Counted from the first letter of the stretch, positions 18,109 to 27,351 are shown. The stretch: DNA of 64,000 nt from Paenibacillus sp. G2S3 (GCF_030123105.1 NZ_CP126095.1:5642001-5706000), one strand, 5' to 3'. Numbers and translations are program-made. The notes: generated from the sequence alone by a model not told the origin.

Positions 18109-18282
18109 AAGTGGTTTTTCTAGCACGCCTTATATAAGGCTTAAGACTCATTATAGGTTACTGATAAAGGGTAAACAACATTATTCGGAAAAATTGGGTT
18201 ATTATCCCTATAGATGCGCAAAATCCATAGATTAATCGTATATTTATTTTTAAAAATCGTGTTTTTTCGACATTATACCATT

Positions 18283-18311
18283 AAAAAAAGCCCCTATATC
18301 AGGGGCTTTTG
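18283..18311 (-). terminator. Rho-independent terminator of pepF
   Basis: On the minus strand AAGCCCCT and AGGGGCTT pair around a 5-nt loop and are followed by seven Ts. It lies about 65 bases after the pepF stop. Confidence 0.85.
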
Positions 18312-18373
18312 CGTATTCATACTGAAAATTAGTTGCTTTTTTTACCGTGAAATTTGTCTTACTTTAGACTTTT

Positions 18374-20173
18374 TTAAATTAAGTGCTCCGTCATCTCCAA
18401 GAACTCATTAATGTCAGCTACGATCAGATCTGTAGCACCTTGCCAGAAGTCCGGCTTCGTCAGATCCACACCCAGATGCTTAAGTACCAAATCCTCTAAA
18501 GTCATCACACCAGTATCTTGCAACAAGTTATCATATTTGTCTGCAAAGGAAGCTCCTTCTTGCAGAGCCAGTCGATACAAGCCTGTGCTGAACATGTAAC
18601 CAACGGTATACGGGAAGTTATAGAACGGCACATCAGTGATATAAAAATGCAGCTTTGAAGCCCAGAAATGAGGATGGTATTCCGAAAGCACTCCACAGAA
18701 GGCTTCCTTCTGTGCTTCCACCATCAATTCAGACAGCTCCTCAGCATTCACAAGTCCTTCCTTACGTTTCTCATAAAAGCGAGTCTCGAACAAGAACCGT
18801 GCGTGAATGTTCATAAAGAAGGCCACGCTGTTCTGAATCTTCGTTTCAAGCAGCGCCAGCTTCTCTTCAGCGTTGCTAGCGGCTTTAACCTGAGCGTCAG
18901 ACACAATGACCTCTGCGAAGGTTGAAGCGGTCTCAGCAACGTTCATGGCATAGTTCTGATTAAATACAGGTTGATCGTCCAGCAGATAAGAATGATAAGC
19001 ATGTCCCAGCTCATGCGCCAAGGTTGAAACATTGGAAGTGGTGCCGCTATACGTCATGAATATCCGTGATTCCTTGCTCTCAGGGAAGGATGTACAGAAA
19101 CCTCCAGGGCGTTTCCCCGGACGATCCTCAACCTCAATCCAGTTATTATCAAAAGCACGCTCTGCAAACTCGGCCATTTTCGGACTAAATTTGCGGAACT
19201 GGGTAACGATATCTTTAGCAGCCTGATCATATGGGATTTTACCTGAAGATTTGCCCACAGGCGCTTCGACATCGACCCATGAGAGAGCATCCAGTCCAAG
19301 CAGCTTTGCTTTTCGCTGAAGATAGGTCACGAGTGCAGGCTTGCTGTTCGTAATCACGTCCCACATCGCATTCAAAGTATCTTGTGACATCCGATTGATG
19401 CTCAGCGGATCTTTCAGAATATCTTCCCAACCTCTTCCTTTATAGAGCTTCAGACGGAAGCCTGCTAAGTGATTCAAGGTATCCGCACAGTTATCTGCTG
19501 CTTCGGTCCATGCTTCTTCCCATTTATGGAACATGGATTGACGTACTTTCGGATCTGGATCATCCAGCTTGTTAAAAGCTTGACCTGCGGAGAGCAGCTT
19601 TGTTCCTTCTTCATCCTCAAACGGGATCTTAATCGAGCTTACAATCGTATCATAGTGCCCGCTCCATCCATGATATCCGTCAACGGCTAGTTCTAGCGCT
19701 AAGCTTTCCAGCTCTGGACTCATCTTCTCACGGGCCAAGTCACGGCTCTCGCTCAGCACGAACGTTAATGGAGCAATCTCCGGACGTGCCATCCACTCTG
19801 CCCATACCTTGTCCGTAGTCTGACGAAGCACGTTACTGAATTGTGAGCTGATGCCTTCGAATCCGGCACGCATACTTGTCACTCGAGCCGCCAGTCTTAC
19901 CGCACCCTTGTCCATTTGATTCTGAGCGCCCAGACAGTCTGCGAAGGAAGAGACCTCCACAAGTCTTCCTGAACAGCTCTGAAGCAGTTCTATAACCTCG
20001 TCCAGCGCCTTTGTAGACTCAACATCCGTTGGAGCTACAGCATTCTTCACCAGACCCTGTAAGGCTGTAATATCTTGTTCAAGATTCTTTAAAAAGCTTT
20101 CTAACTCAATAGAGGACGATCCTCCAGGAAATATGGAATCAAGTTCCCAAGTCAGTGATAATGATTGTTTCAT
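18374..20173 (-). CDS. pepF: M3 family oligoendopeptidase F
   Basis: The 599-residue length is standard for PepF. The zinc-binding HELGH motif is near residue 386 in LAHELGHAYHSYLL. The third zinc ligand lies in the downstream NVAETASTFAE segment near residue 417. M3 peptidases are cytoplasmic metalloenzymes that cut short peptides, and have no signal sequence here. The ATG at 20173 is preceded by GGAATGG. A strong terminator follows, and it is transcribed alone. Confidence 0.95.
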   Translation of the reverse strand: MKQSLSLTWELDSIFPGGSSSIELESFLKNLEQDITALQGLVKNAVAPTDVESTKALDEVIELLQSCSGRLVEVSSFADCLGAQNQMDKGAVRLAARVTSMRAGFEGISSQFSNVLRQTTDKVWAEWMARPEIAPLTFVLSESRDLAREKMSPELESLALELAVDGYHGWSGHYDTIVSSIKIPFEDEEGTKLLSAGQAFNKLDDPDPKVRQSMFHKWEEAWTEAADNCADTLNHLAGFRLKLYKGRGWEDILKDPLSINRMSQDTLNAMWDVITNSKPALVTYLQRKAKLLGLDALSWVDVEAPVGKSSGKIPYDQAAKDIVTQFRKFSPKMAEFAERAFDNNWIEVEDRPGKRPGGFCTSFPESKESRIFMTYSGTTSNVSTLAHELGHAYHSYLLDDQPVFNQNYAMNVAETASTFAEVIVSDAQVKAASNAEEKLALLETKIQNSVAFFMNIHARFLFETRFYEKRKEGLVNAEELSELMVEAQKEAFCGVLSEYHPHFWASKLHFYITDVPFYNFPYTVGYMFSTGLYRLALQEGASFADKYDNLLQDTGVMTLEDLVLKHLGVDLTKPDFWQGATDLIVADINEFLEMTEHLI

Positions 20174-20291
20174 GTCTTCTCACCATTCCTTTGCTCTCAT
20201 TTGGTTTTCTTTGTAATTGACTTAACACCATGGTAAAGTGAATAACGATACCGGAACATTCATAGCCGATAAACTTTAGGAGGGCATCCAT

Positions 20292-20483
20292 ATGAAGCCA
20301 CTACAAATTTCACCGGAAACAGCCATAACGTTATCCAAGCAACTAGGCGTTCCACTGGAACACTTGATGCATATGCCCCAACATATTTTGCTACAAAAAA
20401 TAGCTGAGCTATCCAAAAAGCAGAATTCACCGCAAGCTGAGGATGGAAATAAAGAGTCTCCTTCTGGGATGGATTCACAATGA
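20292..20483 (+). CDS. YycC-like small protein
   Basis: This 63-residue protein has an N-terminal region matching my recollection of the YycC family: PLQISPETA near the start and HLMHMPQHIL near residue 25. The last 20 residues are polar and acidic. The function of YycC is unknown. It starts at an ATG behind an AGGAGGGC site and overlaps the next gene by an ATGA junction, so the two are translationally coupled. Confidence 0.75.
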   Translation: MKPLQISPETAITLSKQLGVPLEHLMHMPQHILLQKIAELSKKQNSPQAEDGNKESPSGMDSQ

Positions 20484-20710
20484 TTCCTTTTAGTCATACC
20501 TGGCCTTATGACATTATTTTAGGCGATATGTATGTGCAGTATTGCCCTTTCTGCAGCTCGGAGAATGTTCTTCTCCCTATGAAGCCAAAAGAATTGCAAA
20601 TCGTTCGTGACGGCAAGAAAAAACTACTTGTCTTCCCATGTTGCAGCGCCAGTCCCACAGTTGTAGATAACGACGGAGATTACCTCCTATTCGATCGGGC
20701 AGTCCGATAA
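20480..20710 (+). CDS. Small cysteine-rich protein, possible zinc ribbon
   Basis: The 76-residue protein has a CPFC motif near residue 22 and a second Cys-Cys pair near residue 54, spaced as in a zinc-ribbon knuckle. Its start codon overlaps the stop of the YycC-like gene, implying a shared operon and coupled synthesis. I do not recognise the family. A nucleic-acid or protein-binding role would fit a zinc ribbon but is inference. Confidence 0.65.
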   Translation: MIPFSHTWPYDIILGDMYVQYCPFCSSENVLLPMKPKELQIVRDGKKKLLVFPCCSASPTVVDNDGDYLLFDRAVR

Positions 20711-20750
20711 ATTGAAGGTCATCTAAATCCCAATCTTACCATTTTTATAA

Positions 20751-20786
20751 AGCGCAGACGAGAGCATTACTCTCTTCTGCGCTCTT
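20751..20786. terminator. Terminator between convergent genes
   Basis: AGCGCAGA and TCTGCGCT pair with an inner AGAG/CTCT stem. A T-rich run follows on the plus strand and an AT-rich run on the minus strand. It separates the zinc-ribbon gene from the DUF2225 gene. Confidence 0.8.
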
Positions 20787-20802
20787 TGTTGTTCGTGAAA
20801 CT

Positions 20803-21513
20803 TTAAGAACCTGAAGGCAATCCCTCAGCATCAATATCTACAGCTTCGCCGCGCATTTGCTCTCTTAGCACAACCCACTGCTCCCTGGCAGCTCTTATCA
20901 TCGCAGCATCCATAATCTTCTGATCATTAATCAGGCGGGAGAACCACATTACAGCCACAGAGAACTCTCCGATGCGCCGGTTAAGTTCGCCGATAAGATA
21001 CATGAGCCGGGCATCATTGCCAGCTATTCCGTCTTTTTCGTATACCTTCACATATTCAGCTAATGAATAACGCAAAAAGCGTTGTTCCTGTTCCGTATTC
21101 CCTTGATAACGATACAACCAGGCAATGTGATGAAGCAGGCTTGCAATAATTCGATCCTTATCGTTAATACTTTGAGCGCATAAAAGCGCCAGTTTATAGG
21201 TCTCAAGTGCAGTTTCCCAGCTTCGTTTATCCCCAAAGTCACGGCTCTTCCATCGTTTTCCTACCTGTTCATTAAATGCCTTTCGCTGCAGATCCGTCAG
21301 CTTGTCCGCTGAATTTTCTGTAGAGGCAAACCCACAACTCGGGCAGACACGTACAACATAATAATCCGGATTCTCGTTTTTGTAATATGCGCAAAAATCA
21401 GCATCGCGGCGGATAGCCTTTTTCAGGCTAGGGCGTACGCGAGAGGTTGAAAATTCATGTTCACAATTGCAACATTTGACCTTAATAGAATATAGGGGTA
21501 TTAAGTCTGGCAA
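20803..21513 (-). CDS. DUF2225 protein with Cys-rich N-domain and TPR-like C-domain
   Basis: The 236-residue protein has CCNCEHEF near residue 14 and VCPSCGF near residue 57, a probable zinc site. The helical C-terminal half (residues 85-220) has TPR-like repeats with conserved Trp and Tyr residues. This is the architecture of DUF2225, a family of unknown function common in spore-forming Bacillota. The start is a TTG at 21513 with AAGGA upstream. It follows the globin gene by 36 bp on the same strand. Confidence 0.85.
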   Translation of the reverse strand: MPDLIPLYSIKVKCCNCEHEFSTSRVRPSLKKAIRRDADFCAYYKNENPDYYVVRVCPSCGFASTENSADKLTDLQRKAFNEQVGKRWKSRDFGDKRSWETALETYKLALLCAQSINDKDRIIASLLHHIAWLYRYQGNTEQEQRFLRYSLAEYVKVYEKDGIAGNDARLMYLIGELNRRIGEFSVAVMWFSRLINDQKIMDAAMIRAAREQWVVLREQMRGEAVDIDAEGLPSGS

Positions 21514-21549
21514 GTACTCTCATTCCTTTCAGGATCAACCTGTCCCTTA

Positions 21550-21933
21550 TTATTCCTGGGGCATGTTAACAAAATGATGTGCGGGACCTGCAAGGCGACT
21601 AAGCACGAAGGAACGTAGCGGCTCTTCTACGCCAGTTTCCACGAGCGCCTCTTTCATACACTGCAACCATTCTTCAGCACGTTCTGGAGTAATGGGAATA
21701 TGCATATGCCTTGCTCTCATCATGGGATGTCCATGCAGTTCTGAATACAATGGGCCACCGCCAAAAAACTGTGTCAGGAATTGATACTGCTTCTCCAGAA
21801 CAGGAGAAATATCTTCAGGAAATAACGGACCCAGCTGCGGATGAAGCTGCACTTTGGCATAGAACACTTCCACCAATCGATGTAGCGCCTCAGCTCCTCC
21901 TAGGTTCTCATATATACTCTCATTTGGATTCAT
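21550..21933 (-). CDS. Truncated haemoglobin (group II, YjbI-like)
   Basis: The 127-residue protein is a 2-on-2 globin. A glycine pair occurs in LGGAEAL near residue 12, and Phe and Tyr residues follow in the B helix at VEVFYAKV. The candidate proximal His lies in RARHMHIPI near residue 76. The C-terminal WLQ...AL helix is also typical. Group II truncated haemoglobins bind oxygen or other ligands, and Bacillus YjbI is reported to protect against protein oxidation. The ribosome site is weak. It is probably co-transcribed with the DUF2225 gene. Confidence 0.9.
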   Translation of the reverse strand: MNPNESIYENLGGAEALHRLVEVFYAKVQLHPQLGPLFPEDISPVLEKQYQFLTQFFGGGPLYSELHGHPMMRARHMHIPITPERAEEWLQCMKEALVETGVEEPLRSFVLSRLAGPAHHFVNMPQE

Positions 21934-22035
21934 TGAGGTTACCAGCTCTCTTCCATATTAATGAAACGTTTCTTACTTTATTATACCAAAAAAAAGCACG
22001 GCTGGGATATCCGTCGAAAGTGCCCCTAAACGCCA

Positions 22036-22066
22036 GAAAAAAGACGCTAAACTAAAGTTTAGCGCC
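22036..22066 (-). terminator. Rho-independent terminator of the small membrane-peptide gene
   Basis: On the minus strand GCGCTAAAC and GTTTAGCGT form a stem with a TTTA loop, followed by six Ts, about 13 bases after the stop codon at 22079. Confidence 0.85.
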
Positions 22067-22078
22067 TGGAGGTTATTG

Positions 22079-22174
22079 TCAGTAGGTCCGAAATTCTTCA
22101 TCACCTGCAGGGACGAGAGAGACCCGGATCACATATACAAAAGCACAAACGAGAACTCCGGCTACAACGCTCAT
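22079..22174 (-). CDS. 31-residue single-pass membrane peptide
   Basis: The minus strand encodes a 31-residue peptide from the ATG at 22174, placed 8 nt after a GGAG site. An ATG at 22180 is only 2 nt from that site and is less likely. Residues 2-22 form one hydrophobic helix, followed by a charged tail ending in DEEFRTY. An efficient terminator lies 13 bp after the stop. The combination of ribosome site, helix and terminator supports a real small gene, although it is too short for most gene finders. Its function is unknown. Confidence 0.6.
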   Translation of the reverse strand: MSVVAGVLVCAFVYVIRVSLVPAGDEEFRTY

Positions 22175-22311
22175 CGCCATCACTCCATCCCATTTATTCT
22201 TGTAACAGAGGGTGCATTTCTTATTTACATAATATCATATTCCGAGCGAAAAAGCACAGATTAATGTAACCGCTTCCTTTATTTTTTTTGTGCTGTTTGT
22301 CTTTCTTTTTG

Positions 22312-22317
22312 CATACA
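22312..22317 (+). promoter_or_regulatory. Possible sigma-E -10 element upstream of ylbJ
   Basis: CATACA lies 29 bases upstream of the ylbJ start and matches the core of the mother-cell sigma-E -10 box. No good -35 is visible, so this is tentative; ylbJ is sigma-E controlled in Bacillus. Confidence 0.3.
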
Positions 22318-22345
22318 TCTAACCATAGATCAGGAGGCGTTAATT

Positions 22346-23608
22346 ATGACTTTTAAAAAGATTGGCGGCCCACTGCTGGGATTAACATTAGCGGGCTGTA
22401 TGCTGCTGATGTTGCTTCATCCGGAGGCATCCCTTGGCGCAGCCTTACGAGGCCTGGCCATCTGGTGGGATGTGTTATTCCCCTCCCTATTTCCATTCTT
22501 CGTCATATCCGAAATCATGCTAGGCCTAGGGATCGTTCATCTCTTCGGTGCACTGCTCGATCCATTGATGCGCCCTCTTTTTGGTATACCAGGTAGCGGC
22601 GGGTTTGTCGCTGCGATGGGATATGTATCAGGATATCCTGTTGGCGCTAAATTAACCGCTAAGCTGCGGGAACAGAATCTGATTAGTAGAGTAGAGGGCG
22701 AACGATTAGTCGCTTTCACAACCTCCTCTGACCCAATCTTTCTGTTAGGTGCAGTATCGGTTGGTTTCTTTCGAGATGCATCGTTGGGGCTCATCCTAGC
22801 CCTCGCCCACTATGGGAGCGGTTTGATTGTTGGCTTGCTAATGTCGTTCCATGGACGCAAAGAACAGAGATCTCCGTCCCAAGACCCATCCTTAACTAGT
22901 TCTGCTGCCCCCTCTGTACCAGCCAAAAAAGGCTTTGGAAGAATACATGCAGCACTCCTTGCTATGGAGGAGGCACGGCGCAAAGATGGACGGAGCTTTG
23001 GGGAGCTATTAAAGGGCGCAATTCAGTCTTCACTAAAGCTTATTATTGTCGTAGGAGGGCTGGTTGTATTCTTCAATGTGTTAATGGAGCTGCTCGCCCG
23101 CGCCGGAATCATGTCCTCATTATTTAGCATGGCCGGGCATCTTGTCTCGCTAGTTGGAGGACCTCCCGAATTAGCTCAGGCCTTAATCAGCGGATTGTTC
23201 GAGGTCACCATCGGTGCCCGCTCGGCCGGTGAAGCCGCTTCTTCCATCCCGCTTCAATTCAAGGTAGCAGCAGCGGCCTTCATACTCTCTTGGGGCGGCT
23301 TATCTGTACATGCCCAGGTGGCAAGTATTCTGAACGGTACTGGGCTGCGGTATCTGCCCTTTTTGACTGCACGTCTAATTCACGCCATACTCGCATCAGG
23401 ACTGGTCTTGCTGCTCTGGAACCCTGTGATGAAGACAGGACTGTCTACCGCATGGGTAGCATTACCCGCCTCTGTTGCCTTTACTCCTTCTGCCTCCGGG
23501 TTCACGGCAAGCCTCGCTCTGCTCAGCCTATTATTAACTGCTGCAATTCTAGTCTCACTGCTTGTTCCTACTTTCATGAAAATGGTTCGATGGATGCGGC
23601 GAAGTTGA
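22346..23608 (+). CDS. ylbJ: Sporulation integral membrane protein YlbJ
   Basis: The 420-residue protein has 8-10 membrane helices and two gate-like repeats as in nucleoside-transporter-type proteins. Recognisable segments are LFPFFVISEIMLGLG near residue 48, GYPVGAKLTAKL near residue 93, and TTSSDPIFLLGAVSVGFF near residue 125. YlbJ is needed for spore cortex formation in Bacillus and acts in the mother cell membranes. A hydrophilic loop at residues 170-205 is variable. Translation starts at an ATG behind AGGAGGCG. Confidence 0.93.
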   Translation: MTFKKIGGPLLGLTLAGCMLLMLLHPEASLGAALRGLAIWWDVLFPSLFPFFVISEIMLGLGIVHLFGALLDPLMRPLFGIPGSGGFVAAMGYVSGYPVGAKLTAKLREQNLISRVEGERLVAFTTSSDPIFLLGAVSVGFFRDASLGLILALAHYGSGLIVGLLMSFHGRKEQRSPSQDPSLTSSAAPSVPAKKGFGRIHAALLAMEEARRKDGRSFGELLKGAIQSSLKLIIVVGGLVVFFNVLMELLARAGIMSSLFSMAGHLVSLVGGPPELAQALISGLFEVTIGARSAGEAASSIPLQFKVAAAAFILSWGGLSVHAQVASILNGTGLRYLPFLTARLIHAILASGLVLLLWNPVMKTGLSTAWVALPASVAFTPSASGFTASLALLSLLLTAAILVSLLVPTFMKMVRWMRRS

Positions 23609-23684
23609 TTAACATATTGTGTTCCGGGTCAAGATTGATTATGATCGGTGTATGACTGAATTATACAAAAGGAGCCTGTACATC

Positions 23685-24488
23685 TTGAGATATTATGTTC
23701 TGGACCGCGGTGATGAACTATCAATCAAACTTGCCGAGCAGTTTCACAAGCTGGCGGCCGAGCGGGACCTGCAACTGGACGCCGAGTCTCCCGAAATCGT
23801 CATCTCTATTGGCGGAGACGGCACAATGCTGCACGCTTTTCATACCTTTATCGATCAAATCCCCAATTTAGCCTTCGTAGGTGTGCACACAGGACACTTA
23901 GGCTTCTATGCGGACTGGCAAGCTGAAGAGCTGCCCACCTTAATCGACTACATGTGCGGAACCGAGGATTCTGAGCCTCAGAAACCTCGTATCGTGAAAT
24001 ATCCGTTACTTGAGCTGGAAATTCACAAGAAATCCGGTTCTTCGTCTCACATTGCCCTAAATGAATTCACCCTTAAAGGGGTAGATGGAACTATAATGAT
24101 TCAAGTTGACATCAATGATGTTACCTTCGAAATGTTCCGGGGTGATGGACTTTGTATTTCTACTCCTTCTGGTAGCACGGCCTATAACAAAAGCCTTGGG
24201 GGAGCCATGGTTCACCCATCTATAGAAGCGCTGCAGATTGCCGAAATCGCCTCAATTAACAACCGTGTATTTCGAACAATGGGGTCGCCATTACTACTGC
24301 CGAAGCATCACCATTGCGATATTATTTCATGTAAGGATCAGCGCTTACTACTCACGATAGATCATAACAATATTCCGGTAGACGACCTGATTTCAGTACG
24401 CTGCCAAGTATCGGACAAGAAGGTCAGTTTCGCCAGGTACCGTCCTTTTCCGTTCTGGAACCGTGTTCGTGAAGCTTTTTTGGTTTAA
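23685..24488 (+). CDS. nadK: NAD kinase
   Basis: I place the start at the TTG at 23685. It has a GGAGCC site at a suitable distance and gives an N-terminus (LRYYVLDRGDELS) that lines up with other NadK proteins. The ORF extends 22 residues further without a ribosome site. The resulting 267-residue protein has the GGDGTML motif near residue 46, the conserved LNEFTLKG near residue 120, and the GDGLCISTPSGSTAYNKSLGG segment between about residues 148 and 168. NadK phosphorylates NAD+ to NADP+ in the cytoplasm. It lies 76 bp downstream of ylbJ. Confidence 0.95.
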   Translation: MRYYVLDRGDELSIKLAEQFHKLAAERDLQLDAESPEIVISIGGDGTMLHAFHTFIDQIPNLAFVGVHTGHLGFYADWQAEELPTLIDYMCGTEDSEPQKPRIVKYPLLELEIHKKSGSSSHIALNEFTLKGVDGTIMIQVDINDVTFEMFRGDGLCISTPSGSTAYNKSLGGAMVHPSIEALQIAEIASINNRVFRTMGSPLLLPKHHHCDIISCKDQRLLLTIDHNNIPVDDLISVRCQVSDKKVSFARYRPFPFWNRVREAFLV

Positions 24489-24518
24489 GATTAACCTTCG
24501 ATCCAACGATTTTCAGTG

Positions 24519-24548
24519 GCTGGAGATATCCATTTCTCCGGCTTTTTT
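24519..24548 (+). terminator. Rho-independent terminator after nadK
   Basis: GCTGGAGA and TCTCCGGC form a stem with one G-U pair, followed by six Ts. Confidence 0.85.
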
Positions 24549-24593
24549 GTGTGACAAAACTAACACCAACTGATAGACTGAGAGAGAAGCCAA

Positions 24594-24603
24594 ATGGTAT
24601 AAT
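24594..24603 (+). promoter_or_regulatory. Extended -10 promoter
   Basis: ATGGTATAAT combines a TG extension and a perfect TATAAT at 24598-24603, with only a weak -35 (TAGACT) 18 bases upstream. It lies 42 bases before the stalk-domain gene. Confidence 0.6.
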
Positions 24604-24645
24604 GAGGCTATTTTACAAAGAGTTACATAAAAGGAGAGAGTACTG

Positions 24646-25830
24646 TTGAAAAGATTTTTATCCCTCTTAAGCATAAGTCTACTGGCCCTCATACTTGCGG
24701 TCCCGGCTTTTGCAGCATCGAAACCAATTGATGTTTATATTAACGGAAGTAAGGTTTCCTTCCCCGCTGGATCCCCATACTTAGCGAACAATTCTGTACT
24801 TGTACCCTTCCGGGTTGTCTTTGAGAAGCTTGGACTTCAAGTTCTTTGGGATGCCAAAACTGGAACGGTAACGGGTAAAAGTTCAAATCTTGCGATTACC
24901 CTCAAAATTGGCAGTAACCGCGCTACTGTTAATGGAACCGTTAAAAAACTAACCACTGCACCAGTTTCCTCAGCTGGCACTACATATATCCCTTTGCGTT
25001 TTATCGCCGAGGCAACCGGGGGCACAGCTGTCTGGAATTCTACCAGTAGAAGTGTACAAATTACTACTCCTGTCTCCAAAGGTAAGGACGAAGCAGCCAT
25101 TACAGCATTAATCCGTTTGTCTAATCAATATTTCAATGAGGAAAAAGCGACCAGTTTCTATTCTCTAATGGATTCAGATTCCTCTTACACACAATCTGTA
25201 TCTGATCTTAATGATTCCTTTTTAGCTTTCGACATTAAGAATACAATTGATAGCTTAGATATCCTCGACATTAAAGCTGACGAAGCCACTGTATATACAA
25301 TTGAAAGTTCTCGCAGAGTAGGTGGGGCTTATACCCCAGATACAGAGGATGAATACATCTATACCCTGGTCCGCAAGAACGGAAGCTGGAAGATCTCATC
25401 CGTGGAATCCCAAAGCTCCAGCATTCTCCTTACGCGTGAACAAGCTCTAAAACCAGCAGCCAACATCCCTCAAAATGATGCGGATGCCATCAAAGGCAGT
25501 ATTACCAAGTATTATCAAGCAATGAACGAAGAGAATCCTACCGCAGTTCTTTCCACGATGACTTCATATGGAGAAGAATATGATTCCTCTCTCAAGGCAG
25601 ATTTGGATGATTTCTTCGCTTCGTATGATATTACCTATACTCCAGGCATTTCAAATATTTATTATTACAGCGCCAAAGAAGCTGCTATATATGTAGAAAG
25701 CAAAGACAAGGAAGCAAGTGAAGAGGAGACTTACGAGCAGGGTCTCATCTATATTCTATCCAAGTCGGATACCGGTGTATGGACAATCGATGACACATAT
25801 AACGTCTACAACAAACTTGTGAAATCCTAA
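24646..25830 (+). CDS. Secreted protein with copper-amine-oxidase-N (stalk) domain
   Basis: The 394-residue protein starts at a TTG behind AAAGGAGAG. It has a signal peptide with cleavage after about residue 23 (AFAA). Residues 27-145 form a copper amine oxidase N-terminal type stalk domain, with VPFRVVFEKLG and IPLRFIAEATGG as its two typical halves. The rest contains two related alpha+beta modules, about 155-265 and 275-390, that look like NTF2/SnoaL-type repeats. In Paenibacillus such stalk domains are widespread on extracellular proteins and have no oxidase activity. It probably forms an operon with the following protease, 21 bp away. Confidence 0.8.
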   Translation: MKRFLSLLSISLLALILAVPAFAASKPIDVYINGSKVSFPAGSPYLANNSVLVPFRVVFEKLGLQVLWDAKTGTVTGKSSNLAITLKIGSNRATVNGTVKKLTTAPVSSAGTTYIPLRFIAEATGGTAVWNSTSRSVQITTPVSKGKDEAAITALIRLSNQYFNEEKATSFYSLMDSDSSYTQSVSDLNDSFLAFDIKNTIDSLDILDIKADEATVYTIESSRRVGGAYTPDTEDEYIYTLVRKNGSWKISSVESQSSSILLTREQALKPAANIPQNDADAIKGSITKYYQAMNEENPTAVLSTMTSYGEEYDSSLKADLDDFFASYDITYTPGISNIYYYSAKEAAIYVESKDKEASEEETYEQGLIYILSKSDTGVWTIDDTYNVYNKLVKS

Positions 25831-25851
25831 TAAAAAAGGGTGTTTGATTCC

Positions 25852-27291
25852 ATGAAATCCAAAAAAGTAATAAGTGCACTGTTAACCAGCTGTCTAGCTT
25901 TATCAATCACATTTGCTCCACTGGCTTCCGCAGCGGATGCTGCTAAAGCTTCCACAGACAACAGTGATCTTATTAATGAAGTAATGAAGCTATTGGAGAA
26001 CTATAACATTTCAGATGTAGATAAAGATATTTTGATTCGCGGAGCAATTGACGGCATGGTGAACACACTGGACGATCCATACAGCCAATACTTCAATTCC
26101 GAGGAAGCGGCGCAATTTGAACATGCGGTTGATCTCGAATACGTTGGCATCGGTGTTAAACTACAATATACGCCAACAGAGCTCTACATCGAAGAAATCT
26201 CTCCAGGGTCTCCTGCTGAAAAGGCAGGCTTGAAACGCGGCGATACGATTCTCAAAATCAACGGAATACCTGTTGACGAAACGGATGATTCGGAACTGAG
26301 TGGAGCCGCAGGCACCAAGGTCACCCTGCTGATCCTCAGAAATGGTGTCACAAAATCTTATGTTGTCACCCGAAATGAATTGAACTCGACTTCCGTTTTT
26401 GGAACCCTCATTGGTCCGAAGATTGCCTATATTTCGCTAAGTGGTTTCACCCAGAATTCTGATGAAGAATTCACAGCTATGCTGAAGAAGATGCGTGCAG
26501 CCGGAATGAAATCCATGGTGCTTGATTTACGTGATAACTTGGGTGGCTACATGGATTCGGCATACAACATTGCCTCTAGCTTTATGGATAAGGGCATCAT
26601 GATGTATACTTCTGATCAAAGTGGCGCGCTAACTCCTGTAACGATTACTAGTGGCAGCAAAATCAGTGTGCCCGTCGTAATTCTAACCAACGAATACACT
26701 GCAAGTGCCTCAGAAGCTCTTACGGGCGCCCTGCGTGACAACAAGCTAGCTACTGTCGTAGGCACTCGTTCTTATGGCAAAGCGCGTATTCAAAGCCTAC
26801 TTCCGGTGTCTAATGGCGACATGCTGAAATTGACCACGCAGAAATATTTAACACCTAAAAAAGAAGACTTTAATCATATCGGTCTCGCACCGGATATTGA
26901 GGTAAAAGGCAAAACTGCACAGCTGATTACCGCCCTGCAGATTGCTGGAATGAAGACTTTAGAAGTCACCGGAGATCATCATATCTTAAATATCAATGGA
27001 GTTCCTTTTGCTGGTAATGTTGGTCTTGTGAAGCAGGGCGATAAAACTTATGCTTCTTCGCTCGTGCTGGCTGCGCTTGTCGAAGGCGAGATCACTTGGG
27101 ATGCTAAGAATAAAAAGGTCATCGTAAAGAGCGGAACAGGCACGTCCACCGGCTTTACACTTTCCTCCAAAGAGGCGCTATCCCAGAATGGTGAGACCTA
27201 CATTGAATTAAATGCCTTTAAGAAGAAGTTCCCGGCACTCGTGTGGAGTTACAACGCTACACAGAAGCAATTGAAATTATCTGTAAAATAA
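25852..27291 (+). CDS. S41 C-terminal processing peptidase with stalk domain
   Basis: The start ATG at 25852 follows a GGGTG site; a GTG at 25840 lies within that site. The 479-residue protein has a signal peptide (residues 1-31, ending ASAADA), an N-terminal helical region, a PDZ domain (about 85-165) and an S41 catalytic domain. The nucleophile serine is in SASEALTG near residue 284 and the base lysine is in SYGKARIQ near residue 309. After the protease, residues 375-479 form a stalk-like domain related to the one in the upstream protein. CtpA-type enzymes trim extracytoplasmic proteins. The shared stalk fold suggests the two gene products act together at the surface. Confidence 0.9.
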   Translation: MKSKKVISALLTSCLALSITFAPLASAADAAKASTDNSDLINEVMKLLENYNISDVDKDILIRGAIDGMVNTLDDPYSQYFNSEEAAQFEHAVDLEYVGIGVKLQYTPTELYIEEISPGSPAEKAGLKRGDTILKINGIPVDETDDSELSGAAGTKVTLLILRNGVTKSYVVTRNELNSTSVFGTLIGPKIAYISLSGFTQNSDEEFTAMLKKMRAAGMKSMVLDLRDNLGGYMDSAYNIASSFMDKGIMMYTSDQSGALTPVTITSGSKISVPVVILTNEYTASASEALTGALRDNKLATVVGTRSYGKARIQSLLPVSNGDMLKLTTQKYLTPKKEDFNHIGLAPDIEVKGKTAQLITALQIAGMKTLEVTGDHHILNINGVPFAGNVGLVKQGDKTYASSLVLAALVEGEITWDAKNKKVIVKSGTGTSTGFTLSSKEALSQNGETYIELNAFKKKFPALVWSYNATQKQLKLSVK

Positions 27292-27304
27292 TCCATAACG
27301 ACAT

Positions 27305-27351
27305 AAGGCAGCAATTCTCCAGAGATGGAGGTTTGCTGCCTTTATTTTTTG
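27305..27351 (+). terminator. Rho-independent terminator after the S41 peptidase
   Basis: AAGGCAGCAA and TTTGCTGCCTT pair with an inner CTCC/GGAG stem and are followed by a T-rich run. Confidence 0.88.

Noticed and set aside
18127..18140. GCCTTATATAAGGC perfect palindrome
   Set aside because: A 14-bp AT-rich palindrome is seen, but it has no clear relation to a promoter and could occur by chance.
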